A DNA stretch of 64,000 nucleotides, taken from contig NC_034410.1 in NCBI RefSeq assembly GCF_002078875.1, forward strand, positions 79,963,748 through 80,027,747, in the 5' to 3' direction. Origin of the DNA: Numida meleagris. Lineage: Eukaryota > Chordata > Aves > Galliformes > Numididae. Both the position numbers and the translations under genes were made by a program. The notes below the pieces were generated by a model. It worked only from the letters and a program-made list of their open reading frames with translations. It did not search any database and was not told the DNA's origin. How positions within the stretch are numbered: position 1 is the first letter of the stretch; every line of letters starts with the position of its first letter. This document shows positions 23,193 to 36,100 of the stretch, piece by piece.

Positions 23193-23374
23193 GTCGTGGG
23201 CTGCCCGCCCTCCTTCTGGTCGGTTCTTTGACTGCGCGAGTACTTTCCCAACTTTTGGAGTTTCCGGGTTCATTCAGTCGTACGTGCAGGTGCAATAGCT
23301 ATTGTTGCGTAGCGGCATCAAGTACTAATGAACGGCAATTGCTTAATAAGCAGCTGCTGAGACTCACATTTCTT

Positions 23375-26309
23375 GTTTCTTGTCAGGCTGAATCTCCTGC
23401 TGTCTAAATTACAACCTTACCTACGTTCACACACTCAATGAGTAATCAGTATTTGGTTTTTGTTTGTTCATTTTTTTTGTTAAGTAGATAGCATATATTA
23501 AAAAGACGTAGTGTTTGAAAACTGCACAGTGATCACAAGAAAATTGACCACTGTGACTTCATGGAAAGAAAAACAACGGTAGTTATTTTTGAACTCTCTT
23601 TTCTAGTTCAGGAATATCTGCAGTAGCTTATCACACATAAATTGAGCTTGTGGGATGGAAGGTAGTTTGGGGCATTTTTCAGGATAAATGTAATTACATT
23701 TTTATGAATTCATCTTTCCTTGACAGGAAGATTTAGTTGTATTTGATTTGTGACTGGGATATAGACTGTAGTGTAAATTCATGTGATATTAGGAAACAGG
23801 TTGAGAGACAAACCTCACAAAAAAGAGCGGTCAAAATAGAGATGAAGAGGTCAGAAGGACAAAAAAAAAGATCACGATGGAAACTTGATTACTCTGAGAG
23901 AGAACTCATTCTCTTGCTAACTCTGAATGATCCTATACAGCAGTACTTTGGGAGGATAAGGAATTAATTCCATTTGATATTGAATTTCATCCTATCTTTT
24001 CTCTGCAACATGATATAAATCAGAGATACTCCATTCATTTATCTGAGTTTTTCAGCTTTGAGCTAGCTGAACAAACCACAAGAGACTGAGCAAGAAATCA
24101 CTTTTACTTAGTGATACAGGTGTCTGACCATCACTAGGATACCAAATTCATAGAAAAATAATGGGAAAAATAATATATTGTTTTCAGTTCAATGGTGATG
24201 CTACATATTAAAATTGCCTTGGACCTAGTTATTTTTAGAGTCAAACTGAAGCAATATTTGGATTTTCCCACCTGAACAAAAAAGAAGAAAGAAGAAGTTC
24301 ACTCTTGATATAAAATTCATTTGACTATATCAAAAGGTTTTGTTTAATTTTTAAGGAGCTTTTTACTTAAAGGTAAACAAAAAAGGTAATATTTGCTATG
24401 TTTTAATTAAAATCTGTCAAACTAAATAATAAAACTAAATAAGAACAAAATTTAATAAAATACAAATAAAAAGGATGAATAATAACTAACATAGCTATAC
24501 AATATGCAAATACACTTCAACACTCTATTTTCCCAAGGTTGTCTTAACTGAAATAATCTAATCAACTCAACACAAGTTCATGAACAGTCTTTATTACCCA
24601 AAAATGCACTTTAAAGCCAAAACTGATACCCGGAACATGTTATTTACTCTCTTTAAAAAAATTTTTTTAAACCTATCCTGCAATCTGTAAAATTAATTGC
24701 ATGATCAAGCAAGTGGCAATTTGTAATTCCTACTCTTTATTCTTTAAAATTTGCATATATCCTAATCTCTTGATCAGCAAATCTGTTCTTATCTACAAAC
24801 CATCTGTTAGTTTCTTCCATTTCTTCTTCCATTTGGATAATAGTCATCCTTAAATGTGCTTGTTCTGTGCTTAACATGACCTGGCCTTTCTTGGCAGAAG
24901 GTTCTACTCACAAATGTTACTCATAGCTATTTAGAAGGTAAATAATGATAGCAGTAACTGTGGCAGTGTACCATGCAGCAAAGGATTCTTCCTGTTTTCA
25001 AATCCTTTCATTTTGCTAACAGAAAAGAGCAACTGGATGGAGTTGCATAGCAGCTTTATGTAAAAAGAGCATTTCATTTTCATTCAAGAATGTTCAGTTT
25101 TTTGGGACAGAGTTGAAACTAGTGCTTTCTGACTGTCTATCCATCTTCAATTACTTTACTGTCAGTTATGGATACGGGAGAAATAAACACCATAGGCAAG
25201 AAGTTGCTGCAGACAGCAAGCATTTTAAATGACTTGTTTGAAGGACAGAAACTGAATAAAATAATGAATATTGATTGACAGTCTTAACAAAGAAGAAGAA
25301 AGCCTAGAAGATCAAGAGAAGTAGTTTGGATTTATACTTTTCACTGTTTTAATATGATGAATTCCTAGCTTTACAGAATGATAACTATTGAAGCAATTCC
25401 ACAAGAAAACAAATATCTCACAGAAGAACAAAAATGTCATTCAGAACACTTGCTTTTATTATTAGGGATAATTTTGATCTGGACATGGAGGCTAAAAATC
25501 CCTAATGCTGAAAAGGATCTTGTACACTGGAAAACTGTGTAAAAGGGAAATACTTGACATCATATTGTTTTTGATGGTTGCCAAGTTGGGATTCCCTTGA
25601 AACTCATCAGCACTTTTATAATGTTTTATTAACCTTGTTTGTTGAGATTGTGTTGCTGGCCAAATTAGATTTGGTGGTAGAAATTTCTTTGGGGACTGCA
25701 GAAGTGCTGGGATATGTACATTTGCTGGGATTTAATGGAAATAGCAGATATTCTCTTCTTATGAGCAACATCTTCAAATGATGAGTGCTAAAAATGAATT
25801 ATTTTTAGTAGAATGGAACACGTAGAGAATGTCAGGAAAATGTGTCCTTTCCAATAATTTCCATGTTTTATGCCTCCCACTATAAATATAAATCTCCTTG
25901 AGAACTAGGTAATCTGACAGTCCTGGTACTACCAGGCTTCTGACTGTTGAAAACTCCAAGGATTTTTTTTGTTTGTTTTTCTTGTAAAGAATCAGTTCAG
26001 TTTTGGCTCTCATTAGAGGTACACCTTGATGGTTGAGCAATGTAAATTTTTATTTGTTTTGTTTGTCATTGCATACTGTAACAATTTTATCATATATAAA
26101 TTGTAGAACTCTGATTCTTTGGAACATGAAATCTTCACAGCAGCATGATCCTGTTGTTCTAGCTTCTGTACAAACATAGAATGAAAACTGTCCTTGCCCC
26201 AAAGAGATGGCAGTAGAATGCGTCACTGTCACACAGGTTAAACAATAACAGCTAGCTGTTAAAGAGCTAAAAGGCTCTACATGGGTGATACAAAATCCAT
26301 ATATGTCTT
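23375..26309. other. Very AT-rich DNA without recognised gene
   Basis: No gene or RNA is recognised. 24300-24500 is especially A-rich on the plus strand, with many AATAAA-like words. Open frames at 23737-23967, 25578-25781 and 25774-26040 (minus) carry no family signature. Confidence 0.55.
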
Positions 26310-26637
26310 GAATATCACCATAGAAGGAGACTCCACAACCTCTCTGGACAGCCTGTTCCACTGCTCTGTCACCCTTACTGTGAAGAAGTTCTTTCACATG
26401 TTTGTATTGAACTTCCAATGTTCAAGTTTTAGGCCATTGCTCCTGTCCTATCGCTACACAAAACCAAGAAGAGCCTGGCCTCATCCATTTGCCTTCAACT
26501 TCCCCTTAGATATTTATAAACATTAATCAGATCCGCCCTCAGTCTTCTTTTCTCCAGGCTGAACAGACCCAGGTCTCTCAGCCTTTCCTCATAAGGGAAA
26601 TGCTCCAGGCCCTTTGTCATCTGTGTGGCCCTCCATT
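26310..26637 (-). mobile_element. CR1 3' fragment, minus strand, old copy
   Basis: The plus strand shows CACAACCTCTCTGGACAGCC, TGTTCCACTGCTCTGTCACC, TTCTCCAGGCTGAACAGACC and CTCAGCCTTTCCTCATA, the reversed C-terminal end of CR1 ORF2 plus the start of the 3' untranslated region. The terminal ATTCTRTG tail is missing, so the 3' end is also eroded. Divergence from the other copies points to an older CR1 subfamily. Confidence 0.85.
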
Positions 26638-28307
26638 TTGCTGTTTAGAATGGGAGATTTGAGACACCCTTTTCTATGATGCAAGCTGATAGTACTGAAC
26701 TCTGTCATCTTAGCCATAAAATATCTAGTCACTTCAGAGAGGGAAGCTATGCAATGATATTATTTTATTCCCTACTATTGTTATCAGTCAGTATTTCACT
26801 ATAGGAAATACATGGATGAGTCTGAGGTCCTTTGATGCTTTAGAATTAGAGACTTGGGCACTCATTAATAATCTTTATTTGTATATTTTCCTGCGGTTTC
26901 TTTCATCCCATTATTTTGACTGTCATTCAAAATAAAAATAAAGACACAAAAAATCTCACAAACTTCCTTTTCAGATTCACATGCATTTTAAAAAGCAGTA
27001 CTTCAGCCATAAGAACAATACTACTGAGGATCACTTCAACAAAATGATGGCATTCTCTTTCACCTGAGCATTATAGAATACAATAATATTTTCTTCTAAG
27101 ATGTTACAATGCTTCAAATTTAGAGCACGGAGACAGCTTTGGCATGTTTGAAAAATAAGATGGAATAAAAGACACTCTCACATATGTTAGTTTGTGTTTA
27201 TATGCAAGGTAAATCTAGATGTTCATTGTGTGTTTTACTGCAGAGAGCTTCTTTTCACCTGTATACCTGTTTTTCAAGCTTTCTGTGACTTCTTTTTTTG
27301 ATTAAATATCTCTCTGACAACAGTATGTTCAGTATAGACTAGGCTTTTTTTGTTCTATTATTACATGACACTTAGGAATAACAAGTGGTCAATTATCTTT
27401 TACATAGCACCATCAGAAAGGAAATTCAATTTACCTGCATCTTCTCTCATCACAGTACAAAGGACATTTCCCAACCTCAGTGACACTTTAATTAGCATGA
27501 TAGTGGAAAACAGTATTTTCCATCATTAGTAGTGTAGGGGCTTTAGCCTGTAAATCATGATTCTCTGTTATAGTTAGAATGGCTTAGATAATATTCTTCT
27601 TGTGAAGATAGCGAAGCAAACAAGTATTTTACAAGCTTGAAATTTACCCTGAAATGTGCACTACATCAGTCACATTTATCCATATTATTTCAACTTGAAT
27701 TTTATCTAAAACAGTTTATAATATTGGAGTATAGATGTTCAGTATTGCATGTCTCATGTTTCAAATATGAAGACAGTAGTGTCGTTGAGGATCCATTCAC
27801 AAAACAGTTTGTCTCTGGCTTTTATTTTGTTTTATTTCACTGTTTATGTTTCTTTTTAATTGTGGAAAGTATACCCTGTGATCAATTCTTTAAGGTGTGC
27901 ATTCAGACTCATTCAAAATGTATAAAAGAAGATAAACTGCATTTAGTCTTGTTTGACTTTAGGCAATCTGTATTGCTTCAGTTCAGGATGAGTACCTTGT
28001 CTGTAAGACACAAGAAGACAAGAGTTCAAAATAATGAATGAGAGGTGGGAAAACCAGCTCAGAAGGTTAGTTAGTACATAGCCACTACTGGTTTATTTCC
28101 TAAATTGCTTCATTGGTTTCACTTGTATTAAAAAAAAAAATCGCTTTGTTGCAACTGAATATATAGATCCAGACATTGTCAGGAAATTAGAGATTGCTCT
28201 AATGGGCATGCATAAAAGACTGACACATCACACCAGTTTCAAACTTCAGAACTCTTTAATCGACTGATATTCAATAATACACATTGAAAGACATTAACAA
28301 TCATTAT

Positions 28308-28345
28308 CACTACATATGCAAAACAACACTACATATGCAAAACAA
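28308..28345 (+). repeat. Perfect tandem duplication of 19 bp
   Basis: CACTACATATGCAAAACAA occurs twice back to back (28308-28326, 28327-28345) with no differences. Each unit contains an octamer-like ATGCAAAA, but no regulatory role can be claimed. Confidence 0.9.
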
Positions 28346-29073
28346 TTAGTCCTTCAACAAAGCTATCCCAAATTAGGAGTGTATATGCAGTGTCACAGAA
28401 CTCATGCCTTTCTAGCTAGCACAGAAGAATGTGGTCTGTGATGGTCCCTAGTTGCGGAGAAAAAGGCTATCAGACTTGAGAGTTCATGAAACAGGACATA
28501 GTGGTCTGTGTTCTTTTTTCCCTTCCTCATAATTTTTGTTGGCCTGAAATTTCCCCAAAGGAAAGGGGATGGTCTCATCTGCCTTTGACATCTTATTTCT
28601 CTTTTTTGCTGTCTTTTCTTGTTCTGCCAGATTGTTCTGGTCCTGTCAAACATGTTGACCGTTTTCTTTGCGCACTGCTTGGATTTTACCAGACATATGT
28701 CCTGTCTGCTCTACATCCTTCATTCTTATCTTGCAGATTTTACTACTTTCACATGTTTTCCTGCACTTTTTTTTTATTTTTTAATAACAATACCATAAAT
28801 CTCCATCTGCCTATTTGCGGTTAGGGCTATTATTTATATATTTAAGCTAATCAGTACTATAAAGTGCTAGTAGAGGTATTTCAGTACCACAAATTGCACA
28901 TACAGTGTTGCTGGGTTTGTACCTTCAATGTGCTTTTACCTAGGTTCAAGGCAAACAATGTGCTAAGCTTGCTTCTTTTTGGTTGCCTCTGCTTTGCCTA
29001 CAGTTATAGGTTCCTTCAATGGAGAGGCAGTGCTTCTCTATTCAGCACAAACAACATTTTATTTTCAAATAGT

Positions 29074-29120
29074 GTTGTGGTTTAACCCAGAAAGCAACTA
29101 AATATCACATGGAAAAATGA
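29074..29120 (+). mobile_element. Possible degenerate LTR start (TGTTGTGGTTTAACCC)
   Basis: GTGTTGTGGTTTAACCC followed by a GCAACTAA phrase resembles the beginning of an avian ERVL-type LTR as I recall it. Only about 45 bases are recognisable and no second end or target duplication was found, so the call is tentative. Confidence 0.35.
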
Positions 29121-31121
29121 ATTTTAATAAAAACTGGATACACAGCTACATGCAAATACCGTTCCTTACAATTTTTATGTAAGGTGTGTACGGCTGGTGC
29201 TGTCATTTATGCTCTGACTAGGTTAGGTGGTATTTAATAAGCACATTAAGCTCAGATAACCATCTGATTATACTTGATTTATTAGAAAAATAACTCAGAA
29301 AGAAAAAGAAAAAACAGGTAATGGACAGGCATTCTAATAAGAAGTCATTTTAAACTTTTCATGAAGGATATAAACAATTAAATATCACCCTTTAAAAAGG
29401 TTTAATTTTGACAGTCTTTGCATTCCTCTCAGCTCAGGTAATGATTAATAGGGCGTGAGATCACATGGAAGCTCTTTTTCACTGACTGCCAGGAAAACAT
29501 GTATTAAAGTTACTTTCTATGAAGCTCTGTTACTGTTCTGATTTAGTTGCTGAATTGGAGGAACTGTAATTGCCCCTCTCCTTTCTGTCATAGATTTTTT
29601 TGGTCCAATTTTCAGAGTTTTGCACATAAAACATCAAGCATGCTTGCAGATGCATCAGACAGCGATAAAATGTCCATATCCAATCCATGATGTCACCGTC
29701 AGGATATGTGATACCATATTGGCATTGGCTAGCACTGAAGACGCTGAAAATTCCATGTTAATAATTCCATTTTGTTAATAGAACAGAGTATTTCCAAAAG
29801 TGTTGGGCATCTTTTTAAACAGTATCAAAACAGTGTATTTGTGTGCTGTCTTGTAAGGATGGACCATGGAAAGGGAACTAAAGACAGGATTTAACATCAC
29901 ATCCAGAAAATCTCAGCTCCCTGTACAGTCGTGTGTGACCAATGTGGAGATATGTGCAGCCCCTCCAAACCCAAGCTGTGGATGCTATCCAGAAATACAT
30001 TCTCTGCATAATGCAGTTATAAATAAATGGGAAACAATACTCCAGTTGTTTTTTTTTTTTTTCTGATATCTTCTCTTGAATACATGCATAAGCATTATTT
30101 CTATTTAAAAAATGGAAACTGAGGCATTAGATCAGTTCAGAGCTTTGTTCATGAGGACAAAGGAAACTCAGAAGTAAACGGGGCACTGAATCTAGAGCTC
30201 TAACTCACCAGGAAAGTGCTGTTAGGACCGTACAGTGAATCCATTTGCTCATTTGGCCATTACCCCTCTTGTAACTGTGTTTTTCACCTGTTTTAGAGAA
30301 AACAAACAAAAAAACAAACAAAAGAAACCCTACAAGAATGGCCACACTGTTCAGAACAAGATTCCACCTAGTAAAATACGTTATGTCTTAACAATGTCTG
30401 CAGTGGACACACAGAGAAGAATGAGAACAGAACAAATATATTTCCCTCTTCACAGTTCATCTGCCAACCATTTTCTGTGCAGTGTCTGCTTGGGATTTCT
30501 TGATCCAGTTGTGACTTGTCTATTTTGTAACCCATGCAGTAGATGTCTCTCCAAGGTACTTGCCCAGCTGCCCTTTGAAACGGATGAATTTCTGGTCTTC
30601 ACCCAGCTTGCTGGCAGTGAAGCTGCTAGCTATATTACTTGGAGAAAGACCTGTTATTTTCATGCTGGATTCTGTGTTTACTTCTTGTACAGGAAAAAAA
30701 AAACAAGTAGTTGACACTAATTGTCCCTTCTGTGACATCCATGATTCTGTAGACCTTTTTAGTCCTCTCTTTTCTCAGTGACTACATCTCACTCCCTCAC
30801 TTGCTAGGATTCTACAAGTAAAAATACCTGAAGTTTGTATTATAAACTTGTAAAGTGTATCATGCACAATTCTGCTAAAGACAACTAGAAGCCAGGCGCT
30901 ATCTAAACCATGACTTTCTTTATACTAATAGATAATTAACTAATTGTTTTTTTCCTCCTCCAGCACCATCTCAATTTCTCTGAATTAAGCAGCTATTTTT
31001 CATTGATCTAATTTGTTATCACAGAGGCTGAGGTACCTGAAAGATAATATAATCTGAGCCTGATAAAAAAAAAAAAATGTTTTCCCCTCTAACTTCTAAT
31101 GAGTCTTTTATTTTCTGTCAG

Positions 31122-31292
31122 TTAAACATCAGCAGATGGAAAAATACAATCTGAGGATGGCAATGAAAACCCAAAACACATACAAGGCCTTCAAAATGAA
31201 TTTGAAACAACATGAGTGGTGGTTGATCTGCATGTGTTATGCGATGATGAAGGTCCTCAGAAAGAAATGAAGCTATGCCAGGTTAACACTAG
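31122..31292 (+). other. Candidate exon A, with a 44-codon open frame
   Basis: A pyrimidine-rich acceptor-like TTATTTTCTGTCAG precedes 31122, and a good donor-like TAG|GTGAGC follows 31292. Within it, an ATG at 31136 opens 44 codons ending at TGA 31268-31270. Past that TGA the same frame continues to the donor and stays in phase with candidate exon B. No protein family is recognised. The segment might be part of an unannotated spliced transcript, a pseudogene with one stop, or chance. No promoter was found. Confidence 0.2.
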
Positions 31293-31354
31293 GTGAGCTT
31301 TTTACTATGACTATAGGTAGCTGATTGCTCTTGCCTTATATTATTTCTTTTCAG

Positions 31355-31425
31355 CATCATCCCAGCTGCCAGATAAATGGCCACCAGTCGAGTTATCCAA
31401 GAAATTAAGCTCCATTAAAAGGAAC
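31355..31425 (+). other. Candidate exon B (71 bp) after a 62 bp candidate intron
   Basis: The acceptor TTATTTCTTTTCAG ends at 31354 and the donor-like AAC|GTATGTG begins at 31426. One frame is open throughout and reads residues such as LPDKWPPVELSKKLSSIK. That frame is the one continued from candidate exon A across the 62 bp gap (31293-31354), which starts GTGAGC and ends TTTTCAG. The fit of two splice signals and a shared frame is notable but could occur by chance in this much DNA. Confidence 0.2.
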
Positions 31426-33049
31426 GTATGTGTTTTTTTCTCTGTCTTGTCTTGAAAACTAGCTTATAACAAATATGGAAGCTCTGAGCAGTTCTTAGAG
31501 CTCTTTCACATTCTCATTTTGTTAGTTCTTGAAATTAAATCATGCCTGTTTAAATAACTGCATGAGTTATGCTTAGTAAGGATTCTAAGGATTAATCATA
31601 AGATGATTTTATCATTGAAATGGCAATTTTCATTGCTTTTGTTTTCTAAAAATAAATTATTTTATATTTCACTTCAGTTCTCTAGTGAATTGTAATTTAC
31701 CCTTCATCTAACAGTTTGGCTGAGAGGTAGCTTCTAACTATAATGAACAGTTGTGATTCACTTCATTGGGAAGTTTATCGCTAAAATCAAACTGCAGCCT
31801 AACAAAATGTGCAGTCTGCAAAAACCAATAGTGTATTGGTATACACTAAGAACACTCTAGAAAGATCTGTAAATCAAAATTATTTCAGTGGAAATCTTAT
31901 GATAATCCAAAGCTGATGTCTTGCCAGCTTACTGACAAACAAATGGAAAAGCAGATAAACTCAGGTGAAATAGGATTGATCTCACTTGCTGACCATCTTA
32001 ACAGGTATGCATCCATTCCCGATGGATCTCACAGGTACTTCGCGAAAATGTGCTGGAAAACTTAAACTTGAGATGAGTGTCTAAAATGTAATTATTTCTG
32101 GAGTTTTTAGTTCTCTAGCTAAAGAGGAACGTGCATGACTAAGGTAGGTTAATATCTTATTTTTATGTTGCTCATGTTAGGATGTGTTGCGGTTCTTTTT
32201 TAAGTTGTGGGCTAGAAGGAGAAAAGCGAGAGAGCTGGCATGTTAGGCAAGGATTTCCACTTATACAGATCAGTGAAAATGCAGCCAAATTCATAAAGAA
32301 AGGAAAATACAATGAGATGAAATGTTTTATAGGTGATGCAAAGTTTTGTTTTAGGTAGCAGAGAGGAAGACAGCATATGAAGGATCTTTCAAAACTATTT
32401 TGGTAGGGAAGTGGCAGATGAAAGTCATGGTAGGTGAATGTCAAGAAATGAAAACAGAAAATTACCCTGGAATTTAAAGAAAGTGGTGGATTCTGAATTG
32501 GCTGTTACCATTGTGGACTGATACCTTGGTGTTATCATAGACTGCTCCCATGTGAAAATCTCTACTTCAGTCCTTAGCAGCCATAAGTAAAAAAAAAGTT
32601 AGGAAGTGTCAAAAAATGAATTAATTATTCTTCAGAATACATCCGTAGCAAACCAACAATCCTAATCCATTGATACTGATCCTAGAGAAACAATATACAA
32701 AAATGGGAAAGATTCAGTGAAGTAAACTGATTATGAAAGGCTGAAAATTACTTCTGTATGAGGAACAAATAGATAGGAAAGGATGGTTTAACCTGGAAAA
32801 AAATATCACCAGTGTTCTATTCTATACACAGGAGAATTACAAGGCTTTGATGGGCATTAGTCTGATGTTAAAATCTAGCAGTGAAGCAAAGGATTTATAG
32901 CATTAGATAGTCTTTTTTCCAAGCAAAATTTGAATAAAGTAAGAAATTGCTATTCATAGTCATATTTCATTAAATGAAATAGTGATAGGAAATTGAAGAC
33001 ATATTAAAATCAGCAGTAACATTTCATCCTTTTTTTCCCTTCTGAACAG
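31426..33049. other. AT-rich DNA between candidate exons, nothing else seen
   Basis: No repeat family, RNA or long coding frame is recognised. If the exon model is right, this would be an intron beginning GTATGTG and ending CCCTTCTGAACAG. Confidence 0.4.
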
Positions 33050-33127
33050 GAAAAATGGACATATCAACCATACGGAGAGTCAGGCAGACCCAACATGACT
33101 GTGAAAACTCTATTTTCATGTGCTTAA
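33050..33127 (+). other. Candidate terminal exon C
   Basis: A strong pyrimidine tract ending TTCTGAACAG precedes 33050. The frame in phase with candidate exon B stays open for 25 codons (beginning EKWTYQPYGESG) to TAA at 33125-33127. The evidence is the phase match and acceptor only. There is no poly(A) signal close by and no recognised domain. Confidence 0.15.
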
Positions 33128-36100
33128 TGCATTTACAGCAAGTGCCTGTGACTTCACATGTTTAACTGAAACAACTCAATACCCGAGGTATTATAACATA
33201 AATAACTTAACAAACATCTTAATACCACTCTAAAGAGATCAGCTCTCTTGCAGAGCTTTTACCTTCTGCAAAATCAAGAACACACTACTTAGCAGCGCTT
33301 AGCTAAAACTAAGAACAGCAAAATTACGTAAGACAAGTATAAAATGGTGCCCAAACTGAGAGCACCTGGGTTGTTCAAACAATATTTTAATAAGAAATAA
33401 ATAAGTGAGAGGGTTGCTGTTCCTCTAGTGCAGTAGTAACCATAGAAACCAAACCCTGGGGTTATTTTCATTCACAAACCGTTTTTGCGGCAAAACAAGG
33501 AATTCTCTGAGCAAATTGATGGGTTTGATCCTGCAAAGTGCAGCTGCAGCTCAGTTTGTGCTTGTTCCAAATGCAGTGAGCAGAGCACCTGCCAATGCTG
33601 CACAGTTATCAAACAGTCCTTGGAGGCAAAAAAAAAAAAAAAGGGCAAAGGAAAGGAAGGAGTTCCAGGTCTTTCTTTTGCCTTTCTAAGAGTCTTGAAT
33701 GTGTCAAAATACATTTTATATATGGAAAATAAATCCTGATCACAGACTCAGCACTTTTTATGCCTAGGCCTAAAGTTGAAACTTAGGCAGAAAAGATGTG
33801 GGAAACAGTTTGGCTGTGAACTTTTGATCATGCCATTCTTTAGTTTAGAATTACTTGAGCTAGCCATGAATTTAATTAGAATTATACAGTGCCAACTAAT
33901 TTTAGCATTGAGAAATTCACAATTAATTAGCAGAAAATCTTCTCTTATGAAACATAAATCCTATTCCTATTCTGTTTTATATTATGAATAAAATATTGCT
34001 CCATTCGTTTTTGGGATCTCTTGGAAGATGTAAAGCAGTACATTAGATCATAAAATATACTGATGAGTTTTCTCCTAAAATCTACAATCCACATTATTAT
34101 TGATTGAAGTGCTGATAGTTCTATTACATTCCTGTAAGATTATGTTCAGAACTACAGTCCTGTATCCAACAATTTCTTCGATCCTCTTTAGTTATTTTAA
34201 AAATATTACTTTCACTAAGCCACTGAATGTCACTTCTTGGTAGTTACTATTTCAATGATTAGAATATATTCTAACATGAAGTAATTCTATGTATATAATG
34301 CTTTTTTTAATAAATGTTTGTATATAATTTATAAATTATTTAACAGGCATTTAGGTTATTTAACATAAAAGAAAAGATAATGAGTTATAACAGAATAACT
34401 TACAAAGTTATAATTTACTCTCAAGAATGAAAAAGACAATTTTTGTTCTGCATCTATTTATGAACTGATCTTTCTTTGTGTTTTTTTATCAAATCCAGTT
34501 TACTGACAGACGCACACATACGCTATTATAATGATTGGCAATAATTTATTTTTTCTTGAAAACTTTTGTTAAATCGCACAAAAATGACTTATTTAAACAA
34601 AAAAAATCCCACAATCTCATACATTGAATGCTTTTAATTAAATATTTAGAGGAAGTATTTAGTGGAAAGGAATTATTTGTCAGAACACTGTAGTGTTAAG
34701 AGATGGAAAACTGACCAAATACAGGTTCAATTATAATAAAAAATGTAAGGGCTTTTAGAGAAATGAGATCCTAAGATTTAAGATAGTCGCAAACCTAAGC
34801 ACACAGAAGTCGTTGCCTGTACAGTACTGATGCAAAACAAAATTACCTTTTCAAAACAGTCAGTGACTATGGCTTGGCAAGGTGATAAATCTGTATCTGT
34901 TGGACGTGGTAGTATATGAAAAAGTTCAATAGTCACATGACATGAAGGACTGAATGCATCCAAACTCTTCTTACGGCTTCAAATTACTTAATATTCTTCA
35001 GGTGCATAACATAGTGAATTGTATGTGTTCTGGTTAACCTAACAGATATGCTGACTCACATTTGATCCATGTTTAGTGTATTCTTCAATGTAGTGTTGTA
35101 TCCCACAGATTTGATATAACTAGTTGTGTAATCAGAGTCAAACAAGTGTAATAACATGCTTCAGCGACCCTATCTAAGCTAGTCTAGCTTCAAGGAAGGA
35201 AATTAACTCCAATACGGTAGAGACACAGGATGGTACAACAGTAATAGTAAGTGAGCTAGAACATACAGGCTTTTATAACTCAAATGACATGTTCAGTGTA
35301 ATGTTTGTTAGAATATAACTTTTATTGTGTACCGTGATGGGATTGTTCAAGCTTAAAATTCTGCTTACATCACAACAGGAATTTTTGCAGCTGAGTTTGA
35401 CACAAAACTCAACTAAATTCTGAATAAAATAAAAAGGTTTATTTATTTTGTCTAAATGCTACACTGTGTCATGCCAAACTTAAATGCAGTACAACAAGCC
35501 ATTCCAGTTTATAATATATGTAGTGCTTGCTCAAATGAGATCATAGGCAAAATGCCAGGAGACGTCAGCAGAACCAGGATTTTATCTGTACTGTCCTGTA
35601 ATTTACCCCTTAGCTTTGTGCATCACTGAAATCTCTACGGGTAAAACCTTGACTTAGAAAATTTAATGGCAAAGCTCTCATGTACATCAATTAATTTAAG
35701 ACTTAATCCTAAAAGTTCAAGCAGAAAATGCTAAGTGACCCATCACCGAATGGCAGATCAAATCCAGTCTTGGATAGATGTTTTATTATTGGAGAATGTA
35801 AGTGGGGGCTATTACGAAAAAAAAAAAAAACCTCAAATAAGAGATTCAATAGCAAAGTAGTGGGAAAGATATTTGAATTTTCTTTTTTCCATATCATAGC
35901 ACATGTACTTTTCATAATTGTGTATGTTCACTTCTCCTGTAACCAACAGTGTTCTATACAGTCATGGAAGGAAAGGTGTACTTAGAATAGTCTATATGGT
36001 ACAGGTCTATGTGAAAAGACTATAATAATGAACATTAATGTCTATTTGCTTCTCGTATGAGGTTTCTATTTGAGAGAAAGCTGCTAAAAAGATCTCCTAC

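Larger units (their letters stand above)
22920..23374 (-). mobile_element. Solo endogenous retroviral LTR, minus strand, with TTTCTT duplications
   Basis: The LTR spans 22926-23368 (443 bp). In sense orientation it starts TGTGAGTCTCAGC and ends GATAGCAACA. It is flanked by identical TTTCTT duplications at 22920-22925 and 23369-23374. On the sense (minus) strand it has tandem CCAAT-type boxes, a TATAAT box, AATAAACGAGATC and the U5 phrase CCACATTGGTG that is typical of avian alpha-like LTRs. The GC content is well above its surroundings. Internal genes are absent, so it is the product of recombination between the two LTRs of a provirus. The clean duplication and intact TG...CA ends suggest a fairly young insertion. 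Confidence 0.88.
26638..31110. other. AT-rich DNA without recognised gene
   Basis: No gene is recognised. It contains a 19 bp perfect tandem duplication (28308) and a short LTR-like phrase (29074). The longest frame, 159 codons at 30235-30714, contains a lysine-rich stretch from AAAC repeats and a lysine tail from an A-run, and shows no known motif. I treat it as chance. Confidence 0.5.

Noticed and set aside
30235..30714. 159-codon plus-strand open frame
   Set aside because: Contains a lysine-rich stretch from AAAC repeats and a lysine tail from an A-run; no domain, no promoter and no splice context.
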